Below are positions 32,301-39,728 of a DNA stretch of 64,000 nucleotides, piece by piece. Below the pieces are notes generated by a model, which ran no database searches, had not been told where the DNA came from, and saw only the letters and a list, made by a program, of their open reading frames with translations. The stretch covers positions 2,363,001-2,427,000 of the forward strand of contig NZ_CP162487.1 of the NCBI RefSeq assembly GCF_041240605.1. Direction: 5' to 3'. The DNA comes from Xanthomonas sp. DAR 80977. Its GTDB lineage: Bacteria; Pseudomonadota; Gammaproteobacteria; Xanthomonadales; Xanthomonadaceae. The position numbers and the translations under genes were made by a program. The number at the start of each line of letters is the position of its first letter. Position 1 is the first letter of the stretch.

Positions 32301-34404
32301 CGCCGCAGACAAGGGCACCGCCACGTTCTCCGACATCGCCAACGGGCTGGCGATCGACCATGGCTTCTGGCTCGGCGACGCGTTCGCCTCCGGCGGCTCG
32401 GTCGGCTACGACCACAAGGGCATGGGCATCACCGCGCGCGGCGCCTGGGAGTCGGTCAAGCGCCATTTCCGCGCGCTGGGCCGCGACTGCCAGAGCGAGG
32501 ACTTCAGCGTGGTCGGCATCGGCGACATGTCCGGCGACGTGTTCGGCAACGGCATGCTGCTGTCGCGGCACATCCGCCTGCTGGCCGCGTTCGACCACCG
32601 CCACATCTTCCTGGATCCGGCCCCGGACGCCGCCGCCTCGTTCGCCGAGCGCGAGCGCCTGTTCAAGCTGCCGCGCTCCAGCTGGGCCGACTACGACGCC
32701 AGGCTGATCAGCGCCGGTGGCGGCATCTATCCGCGCACGCTGAAGTCGATCGAGATCAGCGCGCCGGTGCGCGAGGCGCTGGGCCTGGAGGCGGGGGTCA
32801 GGCAGCTCTCGCCGAACGAGCTGATGAACGCGATCCTCAAGGCGCCGGTGGACCTGTTCTGGAACGGCGGCATCGGCACCTACGTCAAGGCGGCGAGCGA
32901 GAGCCATGGCGACGTCGGCGACCGCGCCAACAACGGCCTGCGCGTCAACGGCGGCGAGCTGCGCTGCAGGATCGTCGGCGAAGGCGGCAACCTGGGCCTG
33001 ACCCAGCTCGGCCGCATCGAGGCCGCGCAGGCCGGGGTGCTGCTCAACACCGACTTCATCGACAACTCGGCCGGCGTGGACACCTCCGACCACGAGGTCA
33101 ACATCAAGATCCTGCTCAACGACGTGGTGCAGGCCAAGAAGCTGACCGTGGCGGCGCGCAACACGCTGCTGGCGTCGATGACCGACGAGGTCGCCGAGCT
33201 TGTGCTGTGGGACAACATCCGCCAGAACCAGGCGCTGAGCCTGATGGAACGGATGAGCGTCAAGCGCCTGGGCTCCAAGCAGCACTTCATCCGCACCCTG
33301 GAAGCGCAGGGCCTGCTCGACCGGCAGATCGAATACCTGCCCTCGGACGCGGAGATCTCCGCGCGCAAGGCGCGCGGCCAGGGCCTGACCCGGCCGGAGC
33401 TGGCGGTGCTGCTGTCCTACTCCAAGCTGGTCGCGTTCCAGCAGCTGCTGGAATCGGACATCCCCGAGGACCCTTACCTGTCCAAGGAGCTGCAGCGCTA
33501 CTTCCCGCAGCCGCTGCAGAAGAAGTACGCCGATGCGATGGAGCGGCACCGGCTCAAGCGCGAGATCATCGCCACCGCGGTCACCAACACCACCATCAAC
33601 CGCATGGGCGCGACCTTCCTGATGCGCATGCAGGAAGACACCGGGCGCAGCATCGGCGAGGTCGCCAAGGCCTATACCATCAGCCGCGAGACGCTGGATG
33701 CGCGCGCGCTGTGGACGCAGATCGACGCGCTGGACGGGCAGGTGCCGGAGTCGGTGCAGATCGATGCGCTGGAAGTGATCTGGAAGCTGCAGCGCGCGTT
33801 CGTGCGCTGGCTGCTGTTCCGTCCCGGCCCGATGCCCGGCATCACCGCGGCGGTGGAGCGCTACCACGAGCCGTTCAACGACATCCGCGTCGCCTCCGGC
33901 GTGTTGCCGGACGCGCAGCGCCCGCTGTACGAGGCGCTGGTGCAGGAGTGGCAGGACAAGGGCCTGCCGCCGGCGCTGGCGCAGCAGCTGTCGGAACTGC
34001 GCTTCCTGGAGCCGGCGTTCGACATCATCGAGATGGCGCGCACCCGCAAGCTCAAGCCGGTGGAGGTGTCGAAGGTGCACTTCCGCCTCGGCGAGGCCTT
34101 GCAGTTGCCGTGGATCTTCGAGCAGATCGACGCACTGGAGGTCAACGGCCGCTGGCATGCGGTGGCCCGCGGCGTGCTGCGCGACGAGCTGGCCAAGCAC
34201 CACAGCGCGCTGGCCGGGCAGGCCCTGGCGTTGCCGGGCGCCAATGCCGAGGCCAAGGTGCAGCAGTGGCTGCAGCGCGACGACAGCAGCCTGCGCTTCA
34301 CCTTGAACATGCTGCAGGAACTGTCGGCGCAGAAGTCGCTGGACTACCCGACGGTGTCGGTGGCGGTGCAGCGGCTCGGGCAACTGGCGGCGCACGGGGT
34401 GTGA
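29302..34404 (+). CDS. gdhB: NAD-specific glutamate dehydrogenase, large (GDH-180) type
   Basis: About 1700 residues; oxidatively deaminates glutamate to 2-oxoglutarate, feeding amino-acid carbon to the TCA cycle. This class carries long regulatory N- and C-terminal regions around a catalytic core. The core here (about residues 890-1300) shows RFGAVARGGLRWSDRREDFR, KAQMVKNTVIVPVGAKGGF (catalytic Lys region), GDMSGDVFGNGML and EGGNLGLTQLGR (NAD domain). The N-terminal 60 residues are Ser/Ala/Lys/Pro-rich and poorly conserved. The ATG at 29302 is chosen; an in-frame TTG at 29242 lies further up. A TACAAT box at 29258-29263 is a candidate -10. The gene is divergent from tetR. Confidence 0.95.
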   Translation: MKPKSDASRSSKSSAAATSKSASKPVPASSRPAAAASARKAKPAPVAGKRGAAPVPATAQVIDAAPAATGFSLEPVYAALRKRYPAARQAEAQVFAEQFYKRMEEDEFPHHSAPEWAALAASMLEFARKRKPGTVNVRVFNPSLKEDGWESSRTVLQIVNDDMPFLVDSVSMALSELGIGVHVLGHPVLRMSRDKSGKLETVGEGKPESLMLLEIDRQPPEDMPRVDAAIQRILGEVRNIVRDWSGMREKMLTLADDLTTRRLPVDDKGRREAQEFLRWAAADHFTFFGYREYRVEKQGGEDVLAPLEDSGLGLLRGHDKSPARPVRTLAAHGLSESGIKEALILTKTNARSRVHRSGYMDYIGVLEFDAKGRIVAEQRFLGLFTSSAYNRRPWEIPLVRERHDYVMRSSGLTPSSHSGKALRHILETLPREELFQSNEEELYRTAMGILGLQERVRSRLFLRRDKYGRFISALVYIPRERFNTDVRLRIEALLKDALHGEYIDSSVVLGESPLAQLHLIVRPKPGEALEFDTTELESRLAHLLRNWQDDLREALVASRGERDGLRLAASYGRALPAGYIEESTAQIAARDVERLAALRGPDDLHLSLQSLRRDGADSLRLKLYRQRDDLPLSDVLPMMENLGLRVISERPYRLTVDGTPLYIQDFEVEPLAGSIDVARADAPLCEAFVRIWRGDAENDGFNRLIVGAGLGWRQVAILRGYCKYLLQTGVPFSQAYVEETCSRYPLLARLLVELFEARFDPATGSESKAQIADGQAALSAQLTLLAAGDDAALKALQPVIDARRGDRAAQLEAAGAALLKLFDQVASLDEDRILRSFKGVIQATLRTSYYQTGKDGQPGHCISFKLDSAKVPELPKPRPYREIFVYGPRVEGVHLRFGAVARGGLRWSDRREDFRTEVLGLVKAQMVKNTVIVPVGAKGGFFCKRSPVGGDRDAVLAEGIACYKLFIQGLLDITDNIVGGKIVAPPQVVRHDQDDPYLVVAADKGTATFSDIANGLAIDHGFWLGDAFASGGSVGYDHKGMGITARGAWESVKRHFRALGRDCQSEDFSVVGIGDMSGDVFGNGMLLSRHIRLLAAFDHRHIFLDPAPDAAASFAERERLFKLPRSSWADYDARLISAGGGIYPRTLKSIEISAPVREALGLEAGVRQLSPNELMNAILKAPVDLFWNGGIGTYVKAASESHGDVGDRANNGLRVNGGELRCRIVGEGGNLGLTQLGRIEAAQAGVLLNTDFIDNSAGVDTSDHEVNIKILLNDVVQAKKLTVAARNTLLASMTDEVAELVLWDNIRQNQALSLMERMSVKRLGSKQHFIRTLEAQGLLDRQIEYLPSDAEISARKARGQGLTRPELAVLLSYSKLVAFQQLLESDIPEDPYLSKELQRYFPQPLQKKYADAMERHRLKREIIATAVTNTTINRMGATFLMRMQEDTGRSIGEVAKAYTISRETLDARALWTQIDALDGQVPESVQIDALEVIWKLQRAFVRWLLFRPGPMPGITAAVERYHEPFNDIRVASGVLPDAQRPLYEALVQEWQDKGLPPALAQQLSELRFLEPAFDIIEMARTRKLKPVEVSKVHFRLGEALQLPWIFEQIDALEVNGRWHAVARGVLRDELAKHHSALAGQALALPGANAEAKVQQWLQRDDSSLRFTLNMLQELSAQKSLDYPTVSVAVQRLGQLAAHGV

Positions 34405-34665
34405 CCCGTGCGCGGGTCCGCGTCGCGGGCCCGGCGCGCAGATCGGCCGCGCCGGGTCATGCGATCCGGTCGCTGCGGCTGCGGCCATGCCTCCTTCGCA
34501 GAAGGGGCGTGGTCGCAGGCGTCGCGCCTGTCGCGATGCCGGCGCACCTCGCGTGATGCGGAGCGGCACGTCCGCGATGGCGGGGCCGTTCGCCCCGGCA
34601 TTGGCGTGTCCGGTTCCCTGCGCACGCTCCACTTTGCTTTCCGCGGCTTCGCGCCGGCAGGGACC

Positions 34666-35289
34666 ATGCTCCACCTTCTGATTCCCGCGCTCGTCGTGCT
34701 GCTGCTGGTGCTGCTGGCGCGCCGTCCCTCGCTGGAGGTGCGGCTGCAACGTGCGTTGCAGCAACAGCGGCAAGGCAACCTGGCGCCGCTGCGCGCGCTG
34801 TCCAGGAAATCCCTCGGCGATGCCGCGTATGCCTTGTTTCTGCACCTGGATGCCAGCGGCGAGCAGGCCGCGGCGCTGGCTGCGTTGAAGCGCGCGGTCT
34901 ATGCCCGCACCTGGCTGGACAATCGCTTCAGCATCGCCTATCGGGAATATGGCCGCCGCTGCTTTCTGGGCGTCGGCACCGAGCCGGATCATGCCGCGCT
35001 GCTGGCGCAGTGGGGCGCGCGTGGCTGGCGCGAGGGCGAGGGCTGGGAACCCGAACTGGCCTGGATCCAGGCCTTCGGCCCGCAGCCGTGCAGGGACGTC
35101 GCGCGCGCCTGGTACTGGTTGTGTCTGGCCGACGCGCGGCGGGGCGAGGGCATGGGCGACATCGCGTCCGCGCCATTGGCGCAGCAGGTGCGCGAACACC
35201 TGGTCGCCGTCGTGCCGGCGTCGGTGCGCCAGGACATGCAGGCGCAGGCCGCGCGCACCGTCTACGACGATTTCGTGTCCGGACGCTAG
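34666..35289 (+). CDS. Membrane-anchored protein of unknown function
   Basis: 207 residues. Residues 1-20 (MLHLLIPALVVLLLVLLARR) form a single anchor. The rest is helical and Ala/Leu-rich, with short repeats resembling Sel1/TPR helices (LGDAAYALFLHLDASGEQAA, ALAALKRAVYARTWLDNRFS) and a conserved-looking WYWLCLADARRGEG near residue 150. No family is recognised with confidence. It lies between the glutamate dehydrogenase and NAD kinase genes with 260 bp of unremarkable sequence ahead of it. Confidence 0.65.
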   Translation: MLHLLIPALVVLLLVLLARRPSLEVRLQRALQQQRQGNLAPLRALSRKSLGDAAYALFLHLDASGEQAAALAALKRAVYARTWLDNRFSIAYREYGRRCFLGVGTEPDHAALLAQWGARGWREGEGWEPELAWIQAFGPQPCRDVARAWYWLCLADARRGEGMGDIASAPLAQQVREHLVAVVPASVRQDMQAQAARTVYDDFVSGR

Positions 35290-35343
35290 CCTCGGCACCG
35301 ACCGCGCGCGCGCGGGTAACGGCGTGCCGGGTATGATCGGGCC

Positions 35344-36129
35344 ATGAACGTTCCTGTCCTGCCGTCTTCCCCCCGCATCTGTTTTCTCGCCAGCACCGCG
35401 CCGCCGGCGCTGGCGGCGCGCGACCAGCTGATCGCGCGCTATGGCGACCATGCGCCGGCCGAGGCCGATGTGCTGTGCGCGCTCGGCGGCGACGGCTTCA
35501 TGCTGCAGACCCTGCACCGCCACGGCGGGCTGGGCAAGCCGGTGTTCGGCATGAAGCTGGGCACGGTCGGCTTCCTGATGAACCAGTATCTGGACGACGA
35601 CCTGGTGGCGCGCCTGGCGCAGGCCGAGCCGGCCAAGCTGCGGCCGCTGGAGATGCTGGCGCAGACCGAATCCGGCACCACCACCGGTTCGCTGGCCTAC
35701 AACGAAGTGTCGCTGCTGCGGCAGACCCGCCAGGCCGCGCATGTCAGCATCGACCTCAACGGCCAGACCCGGGTCGACGAACTGATCTGCGACGGGGTGA
35801 TGGTGGCCACGCCGGCCGGCAGCACCGCCTACAACTCCTCGGCGCACGGTCCGATCCTGCCGCTGGGCTCGCACACGCTGGCGCTGACCCCGATCGCGCC
35901 GTACCGGCCGCGGCGCTGGCGCGGCGCGATCCTCAAGGCCGACATCGAGGTGCGCCTGCGCGTGCTCGATCCGTACAAGCGCCCGGTCAGCGTCACCGCC
36001 GACTCGCACGAGACCCGCGACGTGGTCGAAGTCACCATCCGCGAATCGCGCGACCGCCTGGTCACGCTGCTGTTCGATCCGGAACACAACCTGGAGGAGC
36101 GGATCTTGAGCGAGCAATTTATGGTTTGA
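35344..36129 (+). CDS. nadK: NAD kinase
   Basis: 261 residues; phosphorylates NAD to NADP. The catalytic GGDG motif is at residues 48-51 ([15 protein letters not shown]). The second conserved region is [24 protein letters not shown] contact residues appear in [10 protein letters not shown]. It is shorter than the ~300-residue enterobacterial enzymes at the N-terminus, as in other xanthomonads. A TATGAT box at 35332-35337 would place the transcript start at or near the ATG, with no ribosome site visible. A family B repeat separates it from the 5'-nucleotidase gene. Confidence 0.95.
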   Translation: MNVPVLPSSPRICFLASTAPPALAARDQLIARYGDHAPAEADVLCALGGDGFMLQTLHRHGGLGKPVFGMKLGTVGFLMNQYLDDDLVARLAQAEPAKLRPLEMLAQTESGTTTGSLAYNEVSLLRQTRQAAHVSIDLNGQTRVDELICDGVMVATPAGSTAYNSSAHGPILPLGSHTLALTPIAPYRPRRWRGAILKADIEVRLRVLDPYKRPVSVTADSHETRDVVEVTIRESRDRLVTLLFDPEHNLEERILSEQFMV

Positions 36130-36133
36130 AAGC

Positions 36134-36257
36134 GGGGATTCGTGATTGGGGATTGGGGATTCGCAACCGCGGATCTGCCGCCCCGGCGCTTTACTCTTTT
36201 ACGATCCGATCCAGCTAGCCGCTTTTGCCAATCCCGAATCCCCAATTCCGAATCCCT
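36134..36257. repeat. Family B inverted repeat between nadK and the nucleotidase gene
   Basis: The left arm at 36134-36165 reads GGGGATTCGTGATTGGGGAT then TGGGGATTC. The right arm at 36226-36257 reads CCAATCCCGAATCCCCAATT then CCGAATCCC. The arms enclose ~60 bp. It is the same family as the copy inside metH. Confidence 0.82.
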
Positions 36258-36263
36258 GCCCAA

Positions 36264-37229
36264 ATGTCCGACAACTCCCCCCGCCTGCTCACCGTCGCGA
36301 TCACCTCGCGCGCCCTGTTCGATCTGGAAGAGGGCCATGCGCTGTTCGAGCAGCAGGGGGTGGAGGCGTACAGCGCGTACCAGCGCGAACGCGAGGACGA
36401 CGTGCTCGCGCCCGGCGTGGCGTTCCCGGTGGTGCGCAAGCTGCTGGCGCTGAACCAGGGCACGCCGCCGGAGACGCCGCCGGTGGAGGTGATCCTGCTG
36501 TCGCGCAATTCCGCCGATACCGGGCTGCGCATCTTCAATTCGATCCAGCACTACGGGCTGGGCATCGTCCGCGCCACCTTCACCTCCGGCGAGGCCACCT
36601 GGCCCTACGTCAAGCCGTTCGGCACCGACCTGTTCCTGTCGGCCAATCCGGAATCGGTGCGGCGCGCGCTCAGCCACGGCATCGCCGCGGCCACGATCCT
36701 GCCCAAGCCGCCGGGCGAGCATGCGCAGGAGGCCGCCGCCGCGGCCGGGGCGATCGATTCCGAGCGCCTGTCCACGCAGCTGCGCATCGCCTTCGACGGC
36801 GATGCGGTGATCTTCGGCGACGAGGGCGAGCGCTTCTCGCGCGAGCAGGGCGTGGAGGCGTTCGGCCGCTACGAGCGCGAGAACGCGCGCGAGCCGCTGA
36901 CCGGCGGGCCGTTCCGCAACTTCCTGTCCGCGCTGCATGCCTTGCAGGCCGCGTTCCCGGCCGGCGAGGCCTCGCCGATCCGCACCGCGCTGGTCACCGC
37001 GCGCTCGGCGCCGGCGCACGAGCGGGTGATCCGCACGCTGCGCGAGTGGGGCGTGCGCCTGGACGAGGCGCTGTTCCTCGGCGGCCGCCACAAGGGGCCG
37101 TTCCTGCAGGCGTTCGGCGCCGACATCTTCTTCGACGACTCGCAGCACAACATCGACAGCGCCGCGCGCGAACGCGTGGCCGCCGGGCACGTGCCGCACG
37201 GCGTGGCCAACCTCATCGCCAAGCCGTGA
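36264..37229 (+). CDS. Cytosolic 5'-nucleotidase (NT5C1-like)
   Basis: 321 residues, 5'-nucleotidase family PF06189, related to animal cytosolic nucleotidase I, dephosphorylating AMP or similar nucleotides. Visible family sequences are LTVAITSRALFDLEEGHALF, VILLSRNSADTGLRIFNSI, RIAFDGDAVIFGDEGE (HAD-like Asp) and LFLGGRHKGPFLQAFGADIFF. The ATG at 36264 begins MSDNSPRLLTVA. An upstream in-frame TTG lies inside the family B repeat and was not used. The stop overlaps the next start (GTGA). Confidence 0.9.
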   Translation: MSDNSPRLLTVAITSRALFDLEEGHALFEQQGVEAYSAYQREREDDVLAPGVAFPVVRKLLALNQGTPPETPPVEVILLSRNSADTGLRIFNSIQHYGLGIVRATFTSGEATWPYVKPFGTDLFLSANPESVRRALSHGIAAATILPKPPGEHAQEAAAAAGAIDSERLSTQLRIAFDGDAVIFGDEGERFSREQGVEAFGRYERENAREPLTGGPFRNFLSALHALQAAFPAGEASPIRTALVTARSAPAHERVIRTLREWGVRLDEALFLGGRHKGPFLQAFGADIFFDDSQHNIDSAARERVAAGHVPHGVANLIAKP

Positions 37230-38038
37230 GCGCGGCCTCCGGCGGCAGCGGCGGCGCAGGCGGTCGCTGGGCCACGCTGCGCCAGCTGCTGCGGCCCGGC
37301 CGCGCGCAGGCGGTGCGCCCGGGGCGGCCGTACCTGGAGCGCGGCTGGCGCTACACCAGCCTGCAGTTCAAGGGCGAGGTGACGCAGAGCCGGATGCTCA
37401 CCTGGTGGCCGCACGTGCTGGAGGTGGGCTATACCCGCAGCATGCTCGGCGCGCTGCTGCTGCGGCCGGATCCGCGCTGCATCGGCATCGTCGGCCTGGG
37501 CGGCGGATCGCAGGCCAAGTTCTGCTATCGGCACCTGCCGCAGGCGCGGATCGAGGCGATCGAGGCCGATGCCGACGTGCTGGCGCTGCGCGACGCCTTC
37601 CACATCCCGGCCGACGACGCGCGCTTCCAGGCGCTGCACGGCGACGGCGCGCAGCTGCTGCCGCAGCGCCGCGGCCGCTACGATCTGCTGCTGCTCGATG
37701 CCTACGACGCCGAGGGCATCCCCGCGGCGATGCGCACGCGCGGCTTCTACGAGGCCTGCCACGCCGCGCTGGCCGCCGGCGGCGTGCTGGCGGTGAACCT
37801 GTACGACACCGACACCCGCCAGCACGTGGCGCACCTGCGCAAGATCTTCGGCGGGCGTGTGCTGCGCATGGACGAGCCGGAGCTGGACAACCATGTGGTG
37901 TTCGCCTGGACCGGCGATCCGTCGGCGCTGGACGTGCGCGCGGCGCTGGCGCAGCTGCCGTGGTCGGCGCGCTGGCAGCTGCGGCCGACGTTCCGGCGCC
38001 TGCAGCAGGCGTTCGCGACGACCGCCTGGCGCCGCTGA
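37226..38038 (+). CDS. Spermidine-synthase-like methyltransferase-fold protein
   Basis: 270 residues with the SpeE-type Rossmann fold: IGIVGLGGGSQAKF (nucleotide loop), RIEAIEADADVLALRD, RFQALHGDGAQLLPQ and YDLLLLDAYDAEGIPAAMRT. True spermidine synthases have a polyamine-binding gate and an N-terminal strand domain that are not obvious here, so the substrate is uncertain. It starts at GTG 37226, overlapping the nucleotidase stop (GTGA), so the two genes are coupled. The N-terminal ~40 residues are Gly/Ala/Arg-rich. It is followed by a REP cluster. Confidence 0.82.
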   Translation: MSAASGGSGGAGGRWATLRQLLRPGRAQAVRPGRPYLERGWRYTSLQFKGEVTQSRMLTWWPHVLEVGYTRSMLGALLLRPDPRCIGIVGLGGGSQAKFCYRHLPQARIEAIEADADVLALRDAFHIPADDARFQALHGDGAQLLPQRRGRYDLLLLDAYDAEGIPAAMRTRGFYEACHAALAAGGVLAVNLYDTDTRQHVAHLRKIFGGRVLRMDEPELDNHVVFAWTGDPSALDVRAALAQLPWSARWQLRPTFRRLQQAFATTAWRR

Positions 38039-38391
38039 GCGGCGTCGCTGCCACATGCCGCCCGTCACTGTGGGAGTGGCTTCAGTCGCGACGGGCGGAG
38101 GCGGATACCATCTTGGTTCGGGTGCTTTATTGGGGCGGATGCATCGAGCAGTCGGGACTGAAGTCCCTCCCATAGTGAACCCAGCCGGCTTGCCGCAGCT
38201 CCTTGTTGGAGCGACTTCAGTCGCGACGAGCAGAGTTGGAAGCCGCTGTGGTTTCGGCAATCTGTGGGTGGGTGTAAAGCCTGCACCCATCGGATTGGTC
38301 GCAAGCTTTCTGTAGTGACTCTGGGTGGCCTCGGGCCATCAGTCGCGATTGAAGACTTCTTCCGGCGCCGATGTCGCGGCTCAAGCCGCTC
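38039..38391. other. Intergenic region occupied by REP repeats
   Basis: 353 bp between convergent genes with no supported coding frame. It consists largely of family A palindromes. No intrinsic terminator with a U-run was found; the palindromes probably serve as gene-end structures. Confidence 0.7.
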
Positions 38392-38396
38392 CTACA
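38068..38396. repeat. Cluster of REP-type palindromes (family A)
   Basis: Four copies: 38068-38095 (TGTGGGAGTGGCTTCAGTCG), 38152-38175 (inverted, degenerate), 38204-38228 (TTGTTGGAGCGACTTCAGTC) and 38373-38396 (inverted, GTCGCGGCTCAAGCCGCTCC). The last copy supplies the TAG stop codon of the DUF2939 gene. Confidence 0.85.
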
Positions 38397-38928
38397 ACGG
38401 CAGCAGGATGTTGCTGAGCTTCCAGCGCAGCCCGTCGCGGGTGAACACGCAGGGCACCGCGGTGCCGTCGGCGGTGTGGATGGTGGCGACGAAGCGCGAG
38501 GTCGATTCGAAGCGGTGTTCGGCCTGCCGCAGCGGTTGCGGCGGCCGCGGCGCGGCGTAGGTGTCGCCGCCCACGGTGTCGCCGCGGGCGCGTTTCCACA
38601 GCGCATCGCCCTGCAGCAGGGCGCCGATCCCGGCCGGGGTGACCATCGCATCCACGCCCATGCCGCTGACGCTGCCGGCCAGCGACAGCAGCGCGCCGCC
38701 GAACAGGCCGGCCTGCAGGTCCGGACCGGCGTGGCGTAGCAGCGCATCGTCGACCTGCGCCTTCAGGTTGACCCGCAGGGTGGGGAAGTCGACGTAGCGC
38801 TCCAGCGCCGCCGCATCGCGCTGTTCCAGCGCCTGGCTGATCCCGCGGATCGCCAGGTACGGCCCGGCCACGACGTAGCCGCCGAGCGCGAGCAGGGCGA
38901 GGAACAGCACGGCCAGCCATTTTTTCAT
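38392..38928 (-). CDS. DUF2939 protein, membrane-anchored
   Basis: 178 residues. Residues 1-23 (MKKWLAVLFLALLALGGYVV) are an anchor or uncleaved signal. The next part, PYLAIRGISQALEQRDAAAL and LERYVDFPTLRVNLKAQVDD, is the DUF2939 signature. Function unknown; the domain is expected on the periplasmic side. The TAG stop lies inside a REP palindrome, suggesting that the 3' end of the gene was redefined by repeat insertion. A REPIN-type pair lies directly upstream. Confidence 0.85.
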   Translation of the reverse strand: MKKWLAVLFLALLALGGYVVAGPYLAIRGISQALEQRDAAALERYVDFPTLRVNLKAQVDDALLRHAGPDLQAGLFGGALLSLAGSVSGMGVDAMVTPAGIGALLQGDALWKRARGDTVGGDTYAAPRPPQPLRQAEHRFESTSRFVATIHTADGTAVPCVFTRDGLRWKLSNILLPL

Positions 38929-38957
38929 TGTGTGCCTCGGTACGGGTGCACGCTTTC

Positions 38958-39027
38958 TGTAGGAGCGGCTTCAGCCGCGACGGGCGTTACCGATGATGCC
39001 TGTCGCGGCCGAAGCCGCTCCTGCAGG
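38958..39027. repeat. REPIN-type inverted REP pair (family A)
   Basis: Left unit 38958-38982 (TGTAGGAGCGGCTTCAGCCG then CGACG) and right unit 39002-39027 in the opposite orientation (TGTCGCGGCCGAAGCCGCTC then CTGCAG), separated by ~19 bp. The arms pair almost perfectly over ~25 bp, forming a long hairpin between two minus-strand genes. Confidence 0.88.
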
Positions 39028-39041
39028 GAAAGCGGACTGCC

Positions 39042-39728
39042 TCAGAATTCCAGATCCAGCGCCGCGCACAAATAGTCCACGAACGGCCCCAGCGTCTGCA
39101 GGTCGGCGGCCACCAGCGCGCGCAGTTTCGGCCCGGTCATGGTGGCGTCGTCGAGCTGGCGCCAGAACACCCAGTTCTTGTGCTTGAGGTCGTCGATGAA
39201 CTCGAACTCGGCCGGGAAGCCGCGCGGCGGCCGCACCAGCACTTCGCTGGCCTCGAAATCGAAGCGGCGGCGCAGCTTCGGCGCATGCGCGGCGGCCTTC
39301 CAGCTGCCCGGGTTGTCGAAGATGAACTGGCGCACCTTGCGCTGCGTGTCCGGTTCCGGGTGCCACAGCCCGGCGCCGACGAAGCTCTCGCCCGGCTGCA
39401 GGTGGAGGTAGAACGACGGCGCGGGCACCTGCTTGCGCCGCTCGTGGAACAGGCGTGCGCCCTGCCAGGTCTTGTACGGCGACTTGTCGTGGGAGAAGCG
39501 CGCGTCGCGGTGGATGCGGAACAGCGAGCCGCCGACGCCGCGCGGGTCGGAGCGGAAATGCTCGCTGACCTGGGCCAGGTCCGGCTGCAGGTCGGTGATC
39601 AGGCGCAGGAACGGCTGGCGCACGTGCTCCTCGTACTTGTGCCGGTTGTCGTTGAACCAGGCCTTGTCGTTGTGCCGCGCCAGGGCACGCAGGAACTTGA
39701 AGCTGGCGTCGCTGAAATAACTGGTCAT
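39042..39728 (-). CDS. DUF2461 / TIGR02453 family protein
   Basis: 228 residues matching the TIGR02453 family: FLRALARHNDKAWFNDNRHK, FRIHRDARFSHDKSPYKTWQ, FYLHLQPGESFVGAGLW and FPAEFEFIDDLKHKNW. It has no signal peptide and is probably cytosolic. The family is widespread in bacteria and fungi but has no proven function. Its ATG overlaps the stop of the exonuclease I gene (ATGA), so the two are translationally coupled. Confidence 0.9.
   Translation of the reverse strand: MTSYFSDASFKFLRALARHNDKAWFNDNRHKYEEHVRQPFLRLITDLQPDLAQVSEHFRSDPRGVGGSLFRIHRDARFSHDKSPYKTWQGARLFHERRKQVPAPSFYLHLQPGESFVGAGLWHPEPDTQRKVRQFIFDNPGSWKAAAHAPKLRRRFDFEASEVLVRPPRGFPAEFEFIDDLKHKNWVFWRQLDDATMTGPKLRALVAADLQTLGPFVDYLCAALDLEF

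Noticed and set aside
29314..36117. A 2267-codon open frame on the minus strand opposite the glutamate dehydrogenase, a membrane protein gene and nadK.
   Set aside because: Same composition artefact; it spans three separate plus-strand genes and has no recognisable domain.
36225..36263. Upstream TTG start for the 5'-nucleotidase.
   Set aside because: The extra 13 residues are encoded by the family B repeat; ATG 36264 begins the conserved protein.
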